Virus record (IMG/VR): IMGVR_UViG_3300001450_000370
Coordinates: 1-22,022 of that record
DNA from: a virus
DNA: 22,022 nt
Reading direction: 5' to 3' (one strand)
The notes under the pieces were generated by a model, which made no database searches, was not told the origin of the DNA, and saw nothing but the letters and a program-made list of their open reading frames with translations. This document shows positions 1 through 6,993 of the stretch, one piece after another (the first letter of the stretch is position 1; each line of letters starts with the position of its first letter). A program made the translations under genes and the position numbers.

Positions 1-237
1 AAAGTCTGCATGAGTTTGATTAGGTTTATCTACCGGGGTAAAGAAAGCGTGATTGTTTATAGCTGTTAGTATATCTCCTGTGTTAGTTGCTACAGTAAGA
101 CCTGTTGGTCTATGTCTTTTCATGTAACAATAAGAACAGTTATATAAACAACCATAACCAAAACTTGGTGTTATAAAGTCTGTGGATCTACCAGAAGGCC
201 TTATAAGCATAGACTTTCTAGTAATCTCTTCTATCAT
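1..237 (-). CDS. Radical SAM enzyme, N-terminal part (spore photoproduct lyase-like?)
   Basis: The frame is open from an ATG at 237 to the window edge, giving 79 N-terminal residues with the C-terminus missing. Residues 27-38 read GYGCLYNCSYCY. The C-x3-C-x2-C cluster (C30, C34, C37) is the [4Fe-4S] ligand motif of radical SAM enzymes, which cleave S-adenosylmethionine to a 5'-deoxyadenosyl radical. The YCY ending and the preceding FITPSFGYG context resemble the spore photoproduct lyase and Rv2578c-like branches rather than QueE-type enzymes. A thymine-dimer repair role is therefore possible but not shown. The ATG overlaps the TGA of the upstream zinc-ribbon gene (ATGA), which suggests translational coupling and fixes the start. 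Radical SAM assignment is firm; the substrate is inference. Confidence 0.8.
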   Translation of the reverse strand, partial: MIEEITRKSMLIRPSGRSTDFITPSFGYGCLYNCSYCYMKRHRPTGLTVATNTGDILTAINNHAFFTPVDKPNQTHADF

Positions 238-488
238 AGACCTAGCTTTTCTTCATCCATACGATCTTCTAAAAAGGAATCATGCATTCTATCTGCATAT
301 TCATAATCTAATTCGGGTTCTTCAAAGAATTCTTCACAGTCTTCACATACAAATCCTTCTGCAGGTTCTGCGTGCTCTCTACACTCTGTACAAAATTCTT
401 GGGATATGATTGAGCCACAGCAATAACTGCGCCCATCATCATTATCTGTGTAATTTGCCCCACAGCACGGACTTATTAAATTTCCCAT
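234..488 (-). CDS. Small zinc-ribbon protein
   Basis: This 84-residue acidic protein has eight cysteines: CC at 8-9, CC at 23-24, CxxC at 33-36 and CxxC at 48-51. The last two pairs, 11 residues apart, look like a zinc ribbon, and the first two pairs may form a second site. The C-terminal third (residues 52-84) is rich in Glu and Asp and has no recognisable fold. It lies between the nuclease gene and the radical SAM gene and overlaps the latter by an ATGA. A hairpin at 504-527 separates it from the nuclease gene. The leader is A/T-rich with no Shine-Dalgarno sequence. Function is unknown; an adaptor or transcription-linked role is only a guess. Confidence 0.7.
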   Translation of the reverse strand: MGNLISPCCGANYTDNDDGRSYCCGSIISQEFCTECREHAEPAEGFVCEDCEEFFEEPELDYEYADRMHDSFLEDRMDEEKLGL

Positions 489-503
489 TTTTTGTTTAAT
501 TTA

Positions 504-527
504 AAAGGGACCCTTTCGGATCCCTTT
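504..527 (-). terminator. Stem-loop after the nuclease gene
   Basis: A perfect 7-bp stem (AAAGGGA / TCCCTTT) with a 10-nt loop begins 4 nt past the nuclease stop codon. On the minus strand it is followed by T then AAATTAAAC, so the U-tract is short. It could terminate, attenuate or protect a 3' end before the zinc-ribbon gene. Confidence 0.5.
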
Positions 528-530
528 GAT

Positions 531-968
531 TTATAATTGTTTTATTAATTCTAGTACTTCTAAACATTGTATCTTGTTTCTTGGCATAAATAAGACATAA
601 GCCAGGTTATTTTCTTTAAGATGCCGTTTAAACAACTTCCATCTTAAAGGAAAAGATTCATTTGCATAGCCCTTAGTTTCTATAATCCATTTACCATTAG
701 GGTCTACAAAATCTGGTGTATAATTTATAGATCTAACTTTAGATCCTTTATTATACAGCTTTTTTGCGGTTCCTTCATAGCATGCTTGTGGATATACTAA
801 CGCATCAAATATAGTAAAGGAATGTTCTTCATACTCTACAGGTATTTCCTGTTCGTGTAGTAATTGATACATTTTCTTTTCTAATAAAGATTGAAATTCT
901 ATCCCATTATAAGAGGCCTTTTTTGATCTGATCATTGATTTGCCTTTCCTTTTCCCTTTCCACGCCAT
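531..968 (-). CDS. PD-(D/E)XK endonuclease (DUF1064-like)
   Basis: The 145-residue protein has the layout of small phage PD-(D/E)XK nucleases: an early helix with E30 (SLLEKKMYQLL), then YTPDF with D86, then IIETKG with E97 and K99 as the catalytic core, followed by a basic helix (WKLFKRHLKE). The N-terminus is very basic (MAWKGKRKGK), fitting DNA binding. The pattern resembles the DUF1064 / phage endonuclease family, which has been linked to Holliday-junction or branch cleavage; that activity is inferred here. The ATG at 968 shares one base with the TAA of the upstream metallophosphoesterase (TAATG), indicating coupled translation. It sits at the distal end of the replication operon, where resolution or DNA-degradation enzymes are common. 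Confidence 0.75.
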   Translation of the reverse strand: MAWKGKRKGKSMIRSKKASYNGIEFQSLLEKKMYQLLHEQEIPVEYEEHSFTIFDALVYPQACYEGTAKKLYNKGSKVRSINYTPDFVDPNGKWIIETKGYANESFPLRWKLFKRHLKENNLAYVLFMPRNKIQCLEVLELIKQL

Positions 969-2128
969 TAGTCGATAACATTTACTTGAAACATTCCTTC
1001 GTACCCGCGTTCAAAGTGATAAATATGCATCTGTCCGACACGTTGAGTTCCTACATATGCTCTACCCTTGTGCCATTCATCATTACCACATATACTTGGA
1101 ATATGTCTAACCTTAGTCCCCATGATTTCATCTACTAATTCTTTATGTATGTGCCCTACTAAAGCTTCTCTAAACTTAGTATTGCTCCACATTAAAGGTT
1201 CTTCAGTAGCCATAAGTAAAGGGATATTATTCCTTTTTACTTTATCTCCGTGGAAATTTAAGAACATATTTGCTCCATACTGGTAGTACTTTCTCTCATC
1301 AAGTGAATTGTCTACGTCAATGTTAGGGTTATTAGCGTATCTAGACTCTAATAATTCCCCTACATAGAACATTCGTTCAAAGTCATGATTACCTTGTACA
1401 ATAACAACTTTAACCGGAACTCTTTTAGATAACCATGTGATAGCTGTATCCATTAGTTGCCAATAGCCTCTAAAAGATTGTCTCCATCCCATATAATCAT
1501 CTTGCGGTGTTCCTGCTGTAGTTGCCTTGCTTAGGCCTTCCGAATTCATACCATCATTACCTATAGGCATTAATAATTGTTCTATGTTAGATCCTTTTGC
1601 TTTCTCCCATAGTTCCATTATTACTTGCATATAGTGTTCTTCTATTGCTTCCGGACCTTCGCCCGTAATCTTTCCATAATGTATATCCGGTAAGGATAAT
1701 ACACCCAATGAAGGACTTGTTTTAGGTTTATAAGAATATTTACTGACTTTTGGTGACTTTTGTTTTACTGCGTCCAGAAATGCGTTCTTTTCTGAGTTTA
1801 ACTCATGCCATTGATTCAATGGTACTACTGAGTATCTACTATCACCTTTGCTAGTTTGCCAAAACTTTACAGATTTTACATCTTCTAGTTTTAGTCCGAT
1901 CTGTGACAAATGCTGTTTAAAGCCGTTATCATGTATCTCATTTATATTCTCATTTGTGAATTCTTGCACATTATCTTTGCACTTTTGGTAATCAGTCGCT
2001 GCTACTTCTTTTTTACATTCAGTTGCTAGCTCTAAATCAATGTTAAGCTTATCAGCTATCCATTTGTTTCCTTTCTTTAAATAACCTGTCCTAGATCTCA
2101 GAAATTCAATTACATCTTGTCTGTTCAT
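968..2128 (-). CDS. Calcineurin-like metallophosphoesterase with N-terminal HTH-like region
   Basis: The metal-binding motifs of the calcineurin superfamily are in order within 386 residues: DIH at 148-150, GND at 190-192, GNHD at 246-249, H293 in NFHGD, and GHIH at 325-328. Family members include Mre11/SbcD-type nucleases and phage DNA-processing phosphatases. The position between primase and nuclease suggests a nucleic-acid substrate. The first ~50 residues (around GNKWIADKLNI) look like a helix-turn-helix, followed by a linker to about 140, so this is a two-part protein longer than a bare catalytic domain. It overlaps the primase stop by 23 nt and the nuclease ATG by one base. I am confident of the superfamily but not of the substrate. 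Confidence 0.85.
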   Translation of the reverse strand: MNRQDVIEFLRSRTGYLKKGNKWIADKLNIDLELATECKKEVAATDYQKCKDNVQEFTNENINEIHDNGFKQHLSQIGLKLEDVKSVKFWQTSKGDSRYSVVPLNQWHELNSEKNAFLDAVKQKSPKVSKYSYKPKTSPSLGVLSLPDIHYGKITGEGPEAIEEHYMQVIMELWEKAKGSNIEQLLMPIGNDGMNSEGLSKATTAGTPQDDYMGWRQSFRGYWQLMDTAITWLSKRVPVKVVIVQGNHDFERMFYVGELLESRYANNPNIDVDNSLDERKYYQYGANMFLNFHGDKVKRNNIPLLMATEEPLMWSNTKFREALVGHIHKELVDEIMGTKVRHIPSICGNDEWHKGRAYVGTQRVGQMHIYHFERGYEGMFQVNVID

Positions 2129-3110
2129 ATATTATATGTTTTAAAATGTTAAGTGAGCCAACATTCTTCACCAAATCAGACGGGTCTTTTGACCTGTACT
2201 TCTCTGGGATGCATATATTACGTAGATTAAACTTTTCACAGATTTTCCTGGCCATAGTTTGTCCAGGGTTGTTCTCATTATCATAATCATTGTCATAGAG
2301 AACAACTATTTCTTCAAATCTATCATGTAGGTCTTTCATTAATTTTTCTTCAGGATTTTGCATTTCGCTTTGAAAAGCGATTGCGCTATAACCTGCAGCG
2401 TAGAGACACATAACATCTTTTAAAGAAGAGGTAAGAAACAACTGTTTACCTGTATTAGGTAGTTGTTTGAGGCCTTGTATATCAGTAGATTTTGTATTAC
2501 TGCTCCATTTGTAATCTAACTCTAAAGGAGCATAGATTTTGAAGCGCTTGCCTAATTTAAAGGCATAAGTAATTGACTTGCAACTGAATCTGTTTTGGTT
2601 CACCCAGTAATGGCTTATTGGTTCGACGCCAAATCTAACTAATATTTTCTTACTAATAAAGTATTTTGACCAAAACTTTCCATCTTCTTCCGAAAAAGGC
2701 CGTCTTTTCTTCTTTATAATTGTTAATGTTTCTACTATCTTAGGTTGCTTTTGTCTTAAACCCATTACCCCCATAGTAAATAAAGTTTCTTCTTTACGAG
2801 AATTTAAATTTAAGTTAAAATCGCAGTCTATAATTTTCAAAGCCGATATAAAATCACATGTATATTTATACATTACATATCTGAAACAGCTAAACGAATG
2901 TTCTGAACATCCAAAGTCTTTATACAATAGGTTCCCTTTCCAGGAAATGATAGATGCAGTTGGTTTTCTATCCTGTCTTAACTCACTGCAGAAAGGTTTA
3001 CCTAATTGTTTAAAGCTTGGACAATAATACACAAAAATGTCATACTCAGAGATTTCTCTAAGTATGACATCGGTGTGTAAATAGTCATCACTGCTTCTAG
3101 CTTTTATCAT
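2106..3110 (-). CDS. DnaG-like primase with divergent zinc and TOPRIM motifs
   Basis: This 334-residue protein has the two-part plan of phage DnaG-type primases. The N-terminal region (30-76) contains C30, C41, C68 and C75 with the phrases RQDRKPTAS and YKDFG. It matches the CHC2 zinc-finger region of plasmid and phage primases in a loosened form. Residues 222-300 are TOPRIM-like: LFLTSSLKDVM where the Glu-Gly normally sits, then VVLYDNDYD with D273 and D275, then GQTMARKIC and KDPSDLV. The expected TOPRIM glutamate is replaced by serine, which is unusual. It would lay RNA primers for the neighbouring polymerase and helicase. It follows the SSB gene by 2 nt and overlaps the next gene. There is no DnaB-binding C-terminal domain. 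Confidence 0.75.
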   Translation of the reverse strand: MIKARSSDDYLHTDVILREISEYDIFVYYCPSFKQLGKPFCSELRQDRKPTASIISWKGNLLYKDFGCSEHSFSCFRYVMYKYTCDFISALKIIDCDFNLNLNSRKEETLFTMGVMGLRQKQPKIVETLTIIKKKRRPFSEEDGKFWSKYFISKKILVRFGVEPISHYWVNQNRFSCKSITYAFKLGKRFKIYAPLELDYKWSSNTKSTDIQGLKQLPNTGKQLFLTSSLKDVMCLYAAGYSAIAFQSEMQNPEEKLMKDLHDRFEEIVVLYDNDYDNENNPGQTMARKICEKFNLRNICIPEKYRSKDPSDLVKNVGSLNILKHIIYEQTRCN

Positions 3111-3112
3111 GT

Positions 3113-3907
3113 TTAGCTAAACGGATCAGCCTCTTCTACTTTTTGTCTTTCACTCATTGGTTTTTCTGGCATAGTCCAGTCATCATCCTCATTTAAGGCA
3201 TCTGGAGTTACTAGATCAACTGTTGGTACATGCTCTCCCCATTTAAGATCTGCGTTAAAGTCTGCATTAAATGTACCATAATCATCTTTCAACATTTTAA
3301 TGAACATATCATCTCTTTGTGGTTTGATTCTACCAAATTGTTTATTGTATATAGTTTGGTATTTATCATCTTTAACTCCTACTAATAATCTAACTTGATT
3401 ATCTTTTAATATAGATACAAGAGCTTTAACTTCTTTTACATCACCATTAGCTATATTTTTCATAGTCTCAAAAGTTACTTCATCTCCTGCTGCTACATTA
3501 GCCCATGCTTTAGTAAAGAAGATCAAAGTTTCTTCTCCTATATATGCTGGTCTTTCACCATCTTTCTTCCACCATTCGTATGTTGGTGCATCATCAGACC
3601 ATGTAGTTTGACCAAAAGAATTAATCCATTGTTTCTTACCTGCTTTAGAAACTCTATGTTCTCCAGCTAATAAGATCTCTACTCTAGTTGATATATCTTC
3701 ATTTTTAACCCATAGTACAACTTTATTGTAATCTATGTTGTTAAACGACACTTGATAATTAGGTTCAGATTTAACCTTAATGTCTAATGCATGTAATTCG
3801 TCCATTGTTGGATTTACTGCGATAACACTAAAATTAGAAATACCTGAATATAATTTCATTCCTTGTCCTTGTACTGCTTCAGTACTTGCGTTGCTTTTAA
3901 TTGCCAT
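3113..3907 (-). CDS. Putative single-stranded DNA-binding protein
   Basis: The 264-residue protein is predicted beta-rich in its middle and ends in an acidic tail (residues ~237-264) with many Asp/Glu and a final ADPFS. An acidic disordered tail ending in an aromatic residue is typical of bacterial SSB and phage gp2.5-type proteins, where it recruits partner proteins. Its place between the primase and the recombination ATPase fits. I cannot identify an OB fold from sequence alone, so this call rests on tail and context. The leader is an ATAA-repeat tract (AATAAATAAATAAATAGAT) without a Shine-Dalgarno sequence. Alternatives are a structural or replication accessory protein. Confidence 0.5.
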   Translation of the reverse strand: MAIKSNASTEAVQGQGMKLYSGISNFSVIAVNPTMDELHALDIKVKSEPNYQVSFNNIDYNKVVLWVKNEDISTRVEILLAGEHRVSKAGKKQWINSFGQTTWSDDAPTYEWWKKDGERPAYIGEETLIFFTKAWANVAAGDEVTFETMKNIANGDVKEVKALVSILKDNQVRLLVGVKDDKYQTIYNKQFGRIKPQRDDMFIKMLKDDYGTFNADFNADLKWGEHVPTVDLVTPDALNEDDDWTMPEKPMSERQKVEEADPFS

Positions 3908-3929
3908 ATCTATTTATTTATTTATTGGT

Positions 3930-4568
3930 TTATAATTGAAATGAATCGAATTCATCTTCTTCTAATTCTACTACTTCTTCTTCTGTCCCAGCTTCTATCT
4001 CTTGCTCTTCTACTAACTCCATAGTATCTGATAAAGTTGGAATCTCTAATCCACTATCATCAGTGTCTAACTCTTCACTGTCATACTCTGTAGCTATTGT
4101 TTCTTCTGGAGTTTCAAATTGTGTAGGACTCAACATATCTATAATAGCATCTTGAGTTTCTTGCATTTGATTTTTAATCTCTCCAACTGACTCAATAGCT
4201 TCATCTATAGCCTGTTCTAAAGTTACCTGATTAGGATCTATTTCTTCTGCTTGTTCTACAGCAATATCACCACTATTTAATGGTAATGTATCAGAAATTA
4301 AATCACTAGGAGTAACTTCTATAGATTGTTCCCCAGTATCGTCTACAAATGTAAAAGAAAGTTTCTTAACATGAGCTGGTCTTTTACCTTTTAATGCAGG
4401 ATGTTTAAAAACTTCATCTAACTCCCATTTTTTTACATTGTACTTATCGCACATTCCTTTTTTTCCTATGCCGTTTGCTAAATCTTTTAGCAGGTCATTT
4501 ACAGAGATTGTCTCTGGGGTTACCGTAGCTTTTTCTACGCTAACAGCTGTTCTTGCTTTAATCGTCAT
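3930..4568 (-). CDS. Unknown acidic protein with N-terminal HTH-like segment
   Basis: I do not recognise a family. The first ~75 residues are mildly basic and include GIGKKGMCDKYNVKKWEL, which reads like a small helix-turn-helix, followed by a short beta stretch (LSFTFVDD). From about residue 95 the protein is strikingly acidic and low-complexity, with runs of Glu/Asp up to a C-terminus ending DEFDSFQL. The ending in acidic residues plus an aromatic recalls SSB-type tails, so it may compete for or organise the same partners, or mimic DNA. It sits between the SSB candidate and the RecA-like ATPase with gaps of 22 and 15 nt, so a replication or recombination accessory role is likely. Confidence 0.65.
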   Translation of the reverse strand: MTIKARTAVSVEKATVTPETISVNDLLKDLANGIGKKGMCDKYNVKKWELDEVFKHPALKGKRPAHVKKLSFTFVDDTGEQSIEVTPSDLISDTLPLNSGDIAVEQAEEIDPNQVTLEQAIDEAIESVGEIKNQMQETQDAIIDMLSPTQFETPEETIATEYDSEELDTDDSGLEIPTLSDTMELVEEQEIEAGTEEEVVELEEDEFDSFQL

Positions 4569-4583
4569 TTTGTTTGTGTTTAA

Positions 4584-5288
4584 TTAATCTATAAATATTT
4601 TTGACCATTCTAAAGGCATGGTCTTACCTTTTAAGTGTTCACATCTACTGCCAGCAACAATATCATCTAAAGAGTCAAAACTAACCATAGTTTTATCATC
4701 TTCTCTGTATATGTAACCAACTGCATCTGAGTTTGCACAAGTTATTTGCTTAATCTTTCCAGTAAGGTCAATATCTTTTACTGCAACTTCTTTACCTTTC
4801 TTCTCAAGCATTTTGTCCTTTAAGTGTCCAACTAGTATAACATGATCCGCTAGTTTGTTCAAGTTATCTATCCATTTCTTATAGGCCATTCTTAAATATA
4901 AATAGCCAGCGCCATTAGGCAATGATAGAATTGACATACCAGGGTTTTTGTCATCAAAGTTTTTACCCATAGGAGTTTTCATATAAATTTTCTTACCCTC
5001 TGCTTCACACCATTCTTCTAATTTAGAGATAGTGTCAATAGCAATATATTTATATGGTCTTCCTTCTTTCATAATAGTTTTACCTACTTCTGCAAGTTCA
5101 GCTAAACTATTTACTTTTATTTTTAATGCGTCTATCATATCTGATCCATTTTCTAGATCAATTATTAAACAGTCATCAAGTTCTGCTAATATTGAAGTCT
5201 TACCTATCTTAGGTGCTCCATATATTATCATATTCTTTGGCGATTTACGGCTAGCCTTTACCTTTTCAGTTGGTAATTTCATTCTCAT
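4584..5288 (-). CDS. RecA-like P-loop ATPase (Sak4 / AAA_24 type)
   Basis: The 234-residue protein has a Walker A motif GAPKIGKTS at 24-32, a following strand ending LIIDLE (42-46), a Walker B strand YIAIDT at 81-86, and a later LVGH strand at 152-155. This is the compact RecA-core plan of phage Sak4-type ATPases (PF13479), which anneal or pair single-stranded DNA in phage recombination. It lacks the N- and C-terminal domains of bacterial RecA. Its neighbours, a putative SSB and the helicase, fit a recombination partner. Translation could start at M1 (5288) or M3 (5282); both lie inside the 3' end of a tiny overlapping membrane-protein ORF. AAA_24 ATPase is secure; the recombinase role is inferred. 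Confidence 0.8.
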   Translation of the reverse strand: MRMKLPTEKVKASRKSPKNMIIYGAPKIGKTSILAELDDCLIIDLENGSDMIDALKIKVNSLAELAEVGKTIMKEGRPYKYIAIDTISKLEEWCEAEGKKIYMKTPMGKNFDDKNPGMSILSLPNGAGYLYLRMAYKKWIDNLNKLADHVILVGHLKDKMLEKKGKEVAVKDIDLTGKIKQITCANSDAVGYIYREDDKTMVSFDSLDDIVAGSRCEHLKGKTMPLEWSKIFID

Positions 5289-5415
5289 TTATTTTATTCA
5301 TTTTGTTTAATAAGTTTAAGTTCCTCTTAGAACGTCCACTTCCTTTAATATAACTAATTACAATTATTGTAATTGATATAAATAGTAAGAAGTATGTAAT
5401 TATAGATAGTATCAT
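5266..5415 (-). CDS. 49-residue single-span membrane protein
   Basis: An ORF starts at an ATG at 5415 and ends at a TGA at 5266, overlapping the ATPase start by 23 nt. Residues 2-23 (ILSIITYFLLFISITIIVIS region) form one clear transmembrane helix. It is followed by a basic tail (KGSGRSKRN, then NKMNK), as expected for a protein with its C-terminus in the cytoplasm. It has an A/T-rich leader like real genes nearby, and it fills what would otherwise be a 146-nt gap in a tightly packed operon. No family is recognised. It may tether replication proteins to the membrane or act on the host envelope; it could also be a translational-coupling leader for the ATPase gene. Confidence 0.55.
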   Translation of the reverse strand: MILSIITYFLLFISITIIVISYIKGSGRSKRNLNLLNKMNKINENEITN

Positions 5416-5434
5416 ATTTATTTATTTAAATTAT

Positions 5435-6385
5435 TTAAATTTTAGTCCTTTCATTAATTGTAAAAGTACTCATATCCGCTTCAAACGGAAGCATTCCTAA
5501 TAAACCATCTCTGTTTTTTTCTATATGAACCGCTAATAATCCTATTGGATCATGTTGACAGTATAATTCTGTAATTCCATATAAATCATAAGGTCGTTGT
5601 AACATCATAACAACATGAGCATCTTGACCTATACTATCACCTCCAAATAAATCTGTTAGTAATGGTTGGTATTGAGCTTTAGCTCTGTGCTCTTGTTCTA
5701 TGTTTCTATTAAGCTGTGATAAGAGTATATTAACAACTCCCATTTTAGCTTGCATCCACATACAACCTTTAGATAATTTATTAAGCTTTTGTAACTCACT
5801 GTCGTAGTTACCCGCTACTAATCTACTATGATCAAATACATTGATAATCATACGATCAGGCAACGCATTAGTCATCTCGACGCATGTGTCTTTAATATAC
5901 TCTATAGTTCTAGGTACATTATTAAACAGAATAGGGTATTTCTTATATACTTCTACTTTCTCTTTATATAATTCATACTCACCTTCTGTTAGTTTAGTCT
6001 CTACAGATAGTAGATCCAACACTTGCTTCTTAACATCTTTCGATCCAGCCCTAAGTATTTGTTGATGGCCAGGCATTTCAAAACTCCAATATAATACTAC
6101 TACTTTTTTACTTGGATTGTTGTCCAATAAGTCAAATATAAGTTGATTTGAAAATGCTGATTTACCTACCCCAGGCCTTCCTGCGATGACATACATTTTA
6201 CCAGGCTGTAATCCACCTAATAAATTCTTATTCAAGCGCTTCCATTTAGTCGGAAGTACTTTTCTTTTCCCTAACATCCCTGTTCTTACTTCATTTACAG
6301 ATGTATCTACTGATTTTTTTATGCTTGAGAACCCTCTAGATTTAAAGAGTTCTTGTAATTCTTGGCCTTTGTCCTTGTTCTCCAT
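5435..6385 (-). CDS. dnaB-like: DnaB-family replicative helicase (minimal)
   Basis: The protein is a RecA-fold hexameric helicase of the DnaB/gp4 type: Walker A GRPGVGKS at 69-76, catalytic glutamate E103 in SFEM, Walker B strand ending D185 (IINVFDH), LLSQLNR with Q224, and EKNRDG with R292 as the likely arginine finger. It has 316 residues against about 470 for bacterial DnaB. It lacks the N-terminal DnaB domain and keeps only ~60 residues before the ATPase core. It should unwind the fork 5' to 3' for the phage polymerase. Its start lies 44 nt inside the upstream winged-helix gene, which suggests the two are co-translated and may act together. Confidence 0.9.
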   Translation of the reverse strand: MENKDKGQELQELFKSRGFSSIKKSVDTSVNEVRTGMLGKRKVLPTKWKRLNKNLLGGLQPGKMYVIAGRPGVGKSAFSNQLIFDLLDNNPSKKVVVLYWSFEMPGHQQILRAGSKDVKKQVLDLLSVETKLTEGEYELYKEKVEVYKKYPILFNNVPRTIEYIKDTCVEMTNALPDRMIINVFDHSRLVAGNYDSELQKLNKLSKGCMWMQAKMGVVNILLSQLNRNIEQEHRAKAQYQPLLTDLFGGDSIGQDAHVVMMLQRPYDLYGITELYCQHDPIGLLAVHIEKNRDGLLGMLPFEADMSTFTINERTKI

Positions 6386-6905
6386 TTTCTGTTTGTTGTT
6401 CGTTTAAGTCTTCATATTTCTCCCAAGTATGATTGTTCAACCACACTTCTAAATTTTGTAAATAACCTAAATTATGTTTATCTACAATTAATTGTTTGTT
6501 TAAGCAATTCATAATAAATCTATGTTTATGTGCTTTACCTCCTACAATAGTTTTATACTTACTCTTTGCTTTTACATTAGATTTTGCGTCAGGGTCAATT
6601 GCATGTAGCACCCTAACTCCTCTTTTTGGAGCGTTAACTTTAAATGGATATGTGCCGCAAAGCTCTGCAAACATTGCATCAAAGTCTGAAATGAAAAGGT
6701 CGATGAACTCCTGTCTAATCGTGTGATTAGCAGGAGACTCACCAAGCTTTACATATCCTTCTTGTTGCAATTTCTCTAAATCTGGTTTAAGATTAAGGTT
6801 GTTTAACAGAGCAAATCCTTTTTTATATACAATATACAAATAGGTATAGTCATCAGCAGACATTTTAGTGTCTCTAAGTATATCAAATTCTATTTCTATT
6901 TTCAT
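6342..6905 (-). CDS. Winged-helix protein, candidate helicase loader / replication initiator
   Basis: I start it at 6905 (MKIEIEF), giving 187 residues. An in-frame ATG at 6956 would put 17 untypical residues in front and would place a TATATTTG promoter-like motif (6946-6953) inside the gene. The N-terminal half (around residues 12-57: SADDYTYLYIVYKKG to LQQEGYVKL) has the helix pattern and basic turn of a winged helix. The middle is basic (NAPKRGVRVLH, SNVKAKSKYK). The C-terminus is polar and overlaps the helicase start by 44 nt. Phage replisome organisers and helicase loaders often sit directly beside the helicase, so that is the suggested role; the family is not recognised. Confidence 0.6.
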   Translation of the reverse strand: MKIEIEFDILRDTKMSADDYTYLYIVYKKGFALLNNLNLKPDLEKLQQEGYVKLGESPANHTIRQEFIDLFISDFDAMFAELCGTYPFKVNAPKRGVRVLHAIDPDAKSNVKAKSKYKTIVGGKAHKHRFIMNCLNKQLIVDKHNLGYLQNLEVWLNNHTWEKYEDLNEQQTENGEQGQRPRITRTL

Positions 6906-6945
6906 AATATAAAGGATTCTTTTACAGTTGAACGGAACATTAATG

Positions 6946-6953
6946 CAAATATA
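6946..6953 (-). promoter_or_regulatory. Candidate Bacteroidota -7 promoter motif
   Basis: On the minus strand TATATTTG matches the Bacteroidota -7 consensus TAnnTTTG, about 40 nt before the ATG at 6905, in the only sizeable gap (88 nt) between the SF2 helicase and the winged-helix gene. I see no good -33 TTTG. The motif is expected about a dozen or more times per strand by chance in DNA this AT-rich, so support comes from position only. Confidence 0.3.
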
Positions 6954-6993
6954 CACAATTTATTCATATCTACTACTATTATTAAAGTTTTTA

